Origin: an uncultured Clostridia bacterium
Lineage (GTDB): Bacteria; Bacillota_A; Clostridia; TANB77; CAG-508
DNA: 8,336 nt
NCBI GenBank assembly: GCA_947628335.1
Contig: CANQZT010000064.1
Location: 1-8,336, forward strand
Direction of reading: 5' to 3'
Positions 6,223-8,336 of the stretch are shown here, piece by piece; the stretch's first letter is position 1, and the number at the start of each line of letters is the position of its first letter. The notes beneath the pieces were generated by a model. The model searched no databases. It had not been told where the DNA came from and saw only the letters and a list, made by a program, of their open reading frames with translations. The position numbers and the translations under genes were made by a program.

Positions 6223-6637
6223 ATTTTCCATCTCCTTTTAATTTTAAATATTCTTTTTCAATTTTCTTTAATGCTCTATTTCTTATTTTTCTCACTGTAT
6301 CACCTTTTAAGTGGAGTTCTTTTCCTATTTTTTCATCAGTAGTTTCCTCCCAATAATACGAAAAAAGCACTAACTTTTCCCTATAAGTTAATGCTTTTGA
6401 ACTTTTTAATAGAAATGGATCACCAAATACTTCTTCCATTTGGCTAGCACAAATATTTCTATCATATTTTTCTTCATAATTTTTTTCAACATTTTCTTCT
6501 GACACAAAAATATTCTCATCAAACATATCAATATCATCCTCTAAATATGTATAATGATTTGATTTTAAATAATCAATTCTTACTCTTCTTGCTATTGTTA
6601 TTAAAGCTGCTTTTTCTTTTCCATTTAATATATACAA
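6212..6637 (-). CDS. Sigma-70-like regulatory protein of a conjugative element
   Basis: This encodes a 141-residue cytoplasmic protein. The N-terminus (G-K-E-K-A-A-L-I-T-I-A-R-R-V-R-I-D-Y-L-K) resembles part of sigma region 2. Residues 31-65 are acidic. Residues 83-130 (L-T-Y-R-E-K-L-V-L-F-S-Y-Y, D-E-K-I-G-K-E-L, V-R-K-I-R-N-R-A-L-K-K-I) are a clear region 4 helix-turn-helix. Such short proteins act as regulators in Tn916-like elements (Orf7 position), and the next gene is Orf8-like, which fits. The start is probably TTG (6635-6637), preceded by GGGAG at four bases; no ATG is available between it and an upstream stop. It heads a five-gene operon that ends at the terminator near 5130. The long structured leader at 6638-6850 may regulate it. 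Confidence 0.82.
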   Translation of the reverse strand: MYILNGKEKAALITIARRVRIDYLKSNHYTYLEDDIDMFDENIFVSEENVEKNYEEKYDRNICASQMEEVFGDPFLLKSSKALTYREKLVLFSYYWEETTDEKIGKELHLKGDTVRKIRNRALKKIEKEYLKLKGDGKYDF

Positions 6638-6658
6638 TAAACTCCCAACTTTCAGGAA

Positions 6659-6678
6659 CTTATGATTTATATCATTAG
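6659..6678. repeat. 20-bp near-palindrome before the sigma-like gene
   Basis: The 20 bases CTTATGATTTATATCATTAG match their reverse complement at 16 of 20 positions, with the core ATGAT-TTAT-ATCAT. It lies just upstream of the ribosome binding site of the sigma-like gene. It could be an operator for one of the helix-turn-helix proteins; in an AT-rich region chance remains possible. Confidence 0.4.
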
Positions 6679-6753
6679 TTTGAAAAAGGAGTTATTAAAA
6701 TTCTGTTATATTTTATATTTATTAATCATTTTTTACATTTTATTTGAACCTCC

Positions 6754-6834
6754 ATATCAAAATTTTTAAAGATTTTATCAATTCTTTAGTTTTTCTCAAT
6801 AGCTTTTGTAAAACTCCTTTAAAAACTTTGATAT
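6754..6834 (-). promoter_or_regulatory. Long inverted repeat in the leader of the regulatory operon
   Basis: Arms at 6754-6771 (ATATCAAAATTTTTAAAG) and 6817-6834 pair at 17 of 18 positions around a 45-base loop. The loop itself can form a smaller AGTTTT/AAAACT stem. On the minus strand this hairpin begins about 20 bases after the -10 box of the predicted promoter. It is followed by GGAGG, ten bases and ATG TAA. It is probably a structured 5' leader; attenuation-type control is inference. Confidence 0.55.
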
Positions 6835-6838
6835 AAAG

Positions 6839-6850
6839 TTCCCGTAGGAA
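6839..6850 (-). promoter_or_regulatory. Small UNCG-type hairpin at the expected transcript start
   Basis: The minus strand reads TTCC-TACG-GGAA. This is a four-pair stem closed by C(UACG)G, a member of the very stable UNCG tetraloop class. It falls a few bases downstream of the predicted -10 box, so it would be at the 5' end of the operon mRNA. Confidence 0.4.
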
Positions 6851-6852
6851 TA

Positions 6853-6880
6853 ATAATACGATTTCAACTGTTTTTTTCAA
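6853..6880 (-). promoter_or_regulatory. Predicted promoter of the regulatory operon
   Basis: On the minus strand, TTGAAA (6880-6875), a 16-bp spacer and TATTAT (6858-6853) form a reasonable sigma-A promoter about 215 bases upstream of the sigma-like gene. The rest of the 319-bp gap 6638-6956 holds the repeats listed separately. I see no gene there. Confidence 0.55.
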
Positions 6881-6920
6881 AAAGGGTATAAAAAAAGAAA
6901 AAAGGGTATAAAAAAAGATA
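6881..6920. repeat. Two tandem 20-bp direct repeats
   Basis: Two back-to-back 20-mers, AAAGGGTATAAAAAAAGAAA and AAAGGGTATAAAAAAAGATA, are 19/20 identical. They lie just upstream of the predicted promoter of the regulatory operon and inside the T-tract of the terminator of the next gene. Two-turn spacing would suit an iterated protein-binding site. Confidence 0.65.
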
Positions 6921-6940
6921 AAGAGCCTTTATGACTCTTT
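6911..6940 (-). terminator. Intrinsic terminator of the 89-residue protein gene
   Basis: On the minus strand AAAGAGTC-ATAAA-GGCTCTTT (6940-6920) forms an eight-pair stem with one G-U pair, followed by ATC and seven T residues. It sits 17 bases past the stop codon of the gene at 6957-7226. Confidence 0.8.
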
Positions 6941-6956
6941 TCAACAAATATATCTA

Positions 6957-7226
6957 TTATTTATTTTTTATGGCAACCATCAATTCATTAGTTTCAACAA
7001 TTTTTTCTATTCCATTATAAACAAACCTTGATCCAGTAAAATGAACTGTATAATCTATATTTTGTAATTTTATTTTTATAAGTTGCAAAAATCTATATGA
7101 ATCTTCTTTTGATAAATTATATTTTACTCTTATCTCGTAATATGTATATCTAATAAAGTTAGGATTTTCATTTATTTTTGGTAATAATGTTTCTTCTATT
7201 ATTTTTATAATTTCTGAATCGTTCAA
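6957..7226 (-). CDS. Small protein, possible winged-helix regulator, 89 residues
   Basis: The start is TTG (7224-7226), preceded by AAGGAG at 11 bases; no ATG or GTG fits the frame. The protein has an N-terminal helix (E-I-I-K-I-I-E-E-T-L-L), a helix-turn-helix-like middle (Y-Y-E-I-R-V-K-Y-N-L-S-K-E-D-S-Y-R-F-L-Q-L-I) and a beta-hairpin-like piece (Y-T-V-H-F-T-G-S-R-F-V-Y-N-G) before a short C-terminal helix. That order suits a small winged-helix domain, but I do not recognise a specific family. It is a single-gene unit with its own extended -10 promoter and terminator, divergent from the Spo0A-like gene with 165 bp between them, so it may regulate the divergent pair (inference). Confidence 0.7.
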   Translation of the reverse strand: MNDSEIIKIIEETLLPKINENPNFIRYTYYEIRVKYNLSKEDSYRFLQLIKIKLQNIDYTVHFTGSRFVYNGIEKIVETNELMVAIKNK

Positions 7227-7256
7227 TGTAATAATTACTCCTTATTGTTTTTACAA

Positions 7257-7265
7257 ATTATACCA
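7257..7265 (-). promoter_or_regulatory. Extended -10 promoter of the 89-residue protein gene
   Basis: The minus strand reads TGGTATAAT, a perfect TATAAT with the TGn extension, about 30 bases upstream of the TTG start. The -35 position (TATATA) is poor, as is common for extended -10 promoters. Confidence 0.65.
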
Positions 7266-7313
7266 TAAATTCTAAAAAATATATATTTTTTTATTGATTT
7301 TTTTGTAAAAATG

Positions 7314-7326
7314 TGTTGTATCAACA
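7314..7326. promoter_or_regulatory. Operator-like palindrome over the -35 box of the Spo0A-like gene
   Basis: TGTTG-TAT-CAACA is a perfect five-base dyad that overlaps the -35 hexamer TTGTAT (7316-7321). A repressor bound here would block the promoter. I saw no Spo0A box (TGTCGAA type) in this intergenic region. Confidence 0.45.
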
Positions 7327-7344
7327 TATTAAGTGTGATATAAT
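7316..7344 (+). promoter_or_regulatory. Promoter of the Spo0A-like gene
   Basis: TTGTAT (7316-7321), a 17-bp spacer and TATAAT (7339-7344) with a TGA extension in front form a strong sigma-A promoter, about 48 bases upstream of the start codon. Confidence 0.8.
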
Positions 7345-7391
7345 GCGTTTGTGTTTATAATTACAACAAAATTACATTTGTGAGGAAAAAA

Positions 7392-8120
7392 ATGGTCAAT
7401 CTGCTTATTGGAAGTGAGGATACCAAAGAACTTGATATTCTTCAAAACAATCTTACAAATGATAAAAACTTTGAAATTCATAATGTTTATACTGGTCAAA
7501 ATGTCATTGATACTTATTGGAAAATACATTCTGACATAGTTGTTATTGACAATAATTTAACTGATTTACCTATTGAAAAAATTATTAATGTTCTTTCAGC
7601 TTCTCCTATAGAAGAAAAGAACTGTAATCTAATTTTGACTTTGGATAAAGATTATAATTTAAAATTAAGCAATTTTTCAAAAATAAATAAAATTATTTAT
7701 AAACCTGTGAGCATTGAATTAGTTGATATTATAAAGAAAATATCTATTATTCATAATACTCCTGATTTAGAATTTGGAGAAGTTGATTGGTTATTACAAT
7801 CTCTTAATTTTAATTGCATGTCTGCTGGATACAGATATATGAAAGATGCCATTACTTATTGCTATTATAGACCAGAAGAACTTGAATCTTTAACAAATAT
7901 TTTCAAATATCTTTCTTTTAAATACCAAGTTCCAGAAACTAGAATTAGAGATGCTTTAAAAAGCTCTATACGCCCATTTAATAACAATACTTTTTATACT
8001 TGCATTTCAGATTTATATAAAGTTTTATATAATAATGGTAATAGTTTGTCTTTAAAAAACTTTATAGAAAGAATTGTTTACTATTTAATAAAAACAAAAA
8101 ATAAAGGTAGATTATTCTAA
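7392..8120 (+). CDS. Spo0A-like response regulator (receiver plus Spo0A_C domain)
   Basis: This encodes a 242-residue cytoplasmic transcription regulator related to the sporulation master regulator Spo0A. The N-terminal receiver-like domain keeps the acidic pair E9-D10, the phospho-acceptor position D53 (D-I-V-V-I-D-N-N), T83 in L-I-L-T-L and K104 in Y-K-P-V, so phosphorylation is possible although overall similarity is low. Residues about 121-188 match the Spo0A effector domain (L-L-Q-S-L-N-F, A-G-Y-R-Y-M-K-D-A-I-T, K-Y-Q-V-P-E-T-R-I-R-D-A-L-K-S-S-I-R). I chose the ATG at 7392 because GAGG lies six bases upstream; a GTG at 7380 lacks one. It is shorter than typical Spo0A and sits among element genes, so it is probably a mobile-element paralogue rather than the chromosomal spo0A. 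It is the only intact plus-strand gene here. Confidence 0.85.
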   Translation: MVNLLIGSEDTKELDILQNNLTNDKNFEIHNVYTGQNVIDTYWKIHSDIVVIDNNLTDLPIEKIINVLSASPIEEKNCNLILTLDKDYNLKLSNFSKINKIIYKPVSIELVDIIKKISIIHNTPDLEFGEVDWLLQSLNFNCMSAGYRYMKDAITYCYYRPEELESLTNIFKYLSFKYQVPETRIRDALKSSIRPFNNNTFYTCISDLYKVLYNNGNSLSLKNFIERIVYYLIKTKNKGRLF

Positions 8121-8140
8121 ATTGAATATCCACCTTTTTT
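8103..8140 (+). terminator. Intrinsic terminator overlapping the end of the Spo0A-like gene
   Basis: AAAGGT (8103-8108) pairs with ACCTTT (8132-8137), and inside them GAT(T)ATTC pairs with GAATATC with one bulge. A T6 run (8135-8140) follows. The stop codon (8118-8120) lies in the loop region. On the other strand it is near the 3' end of the convergent gene and could serve both. Confidence 0.75.
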
Positions 8141-8142
8141 AA

Positions 8143-8336
8143 TTAAAATTTAGAATTTATATATTCCTTATAATCTTGAATAATACCTGTATATCTAATT
8201 AGATTATGCTCTCTAATTATAGTATTCATTTTATCTCCTATCATTCTTTTAGCCTCTATAAAATCTTCTTGTGGAATATTTAAAGCTATAAAATTAAAAG
8301 CTGGTACATCTTCTTTTAACACTTCTTTTGATTTTT
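8143..8336 (-). CDS. Unrecognised protein, C-terminal 64 residues, runs off the right edge
   Basis: The frame is open on the minus strand from the window edge to TAA at 8143-8145. It encodes a stretch containing V-P-A-F-N-F-I-A-L-N-I-P-Q-E-D-F, I-E-A-K-R-M-I-G-D-K-M-N-T-I-I-R-E-H-N-L-I-R-Y-T and I-Q-D-Y-K-E-Y-I-N-S-K-F. Codon use is typical of the region and there are no internal stops. I do not recognise the family. It converges with the Spo0A-like gene, with 22 bp between the stop codons. Confidence 0.65.
   Translation of the reverse strand, partial: KSKEVLKEDVPAFNFIALNIPQEDFIEAKRMIGDKMNTIIREHNLIRYTGIIQDYKEYINSKF

Noticed and set aside
6700..6880. A further minus-strand gene in the 319-bp gap
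   Set aside because: An open stretch of about 45 codons exists but has no usable start with a ribosome binding site, and it coincides with the long inverted repeat.
7329..7529. A 66-residue minus-strand open frame
   Set aside because: It overlaps the 5' end and promoter of the Spo0A-like gene and has no ribosome binding site.
1..8336. CRISPR array, tRNA or rRNA genes
   Set aside because: I saw no regularly spaced repeats and no cloverleaf-type or rRNA-like GC-rich segments. The only repeats are the pairs listed.

Overview
The window is strongly AT-rich, with low-GC Firmicutes promoters (TTGnnn, 17 bp, TATAAT), AGGAGG-type ribosome binding sites, a Spo0A-family regulator, and a surface leucine-rich-repeat (LRR) protein with the GVSLNAIIGDNGIITKAQEA segment typical of pilin-like proteins in gut Clostridia. 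I read it as an uncultured clostridial (class Clostridia) chromosome carrying the end of an integrated mobile element. The host assignment is inference from style and gene families.

Left part (1-3168, minus strand): two genes begin with almost the same pilin-like stretch. One is only a stub running off the left edge (1-171). The other is a 961-residue LRR surface protein (283-3168) followed by a very strong terminator (204-269). In both, the recognisable N-terminus starts at the same codon (ACG ATA ATC AGT ATG), in the middle of the hydrophobic pilin helix. The usual prepilin leader and first helix turns are missing, and the DNA upstream of that codon differs. The two shared 89-bp segments are direct repeats 2979 bp apart that differ only at five synonymous third positions.

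Middle (3191-4838, minus): a large serine recombinase ends 22 bp before the truncated LRR gene. This makes that breakpoint a good candidate for its attachment site. The recombinase is split by a one-base frameshift. It has its own consensus promoter and a 12-bp inverted repeat framing its ribosome binding site and start codon.

Right part (4923-8336): element control genes. A 45-residue protein lies just upstream of the recombinase. An operon (6637 down to 5155) encodes a sigma-70-like protein, an Orf8/HTH_16-like small protein, a very basic 50-residue protein, a helix-turn-helix protein and a 65-residue protein, and ends in a terminator. Its 319-bp upstream region holds a promoter, a structured leader with an 18-bp inverted repeat, and a 20-bp tandem repeat. 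Further right are an 89-residue possible winged-helix protein and, divergent from it, a Spo0A-like response regulator, then the 3' end of an unrecognised gene. Taken together this looks like the recombinase and regulatory end of an integrative element of the Tn4451/Tn916 style. Its conjugation genes, if any, lie beyond the window.

The most interesting point is that the element appears to sit in the conserved N-terminal coding sequence of a family of pilin-like surface genes. Excision, or recombination between sites, could therefore switch or swap the LRR surface protein.
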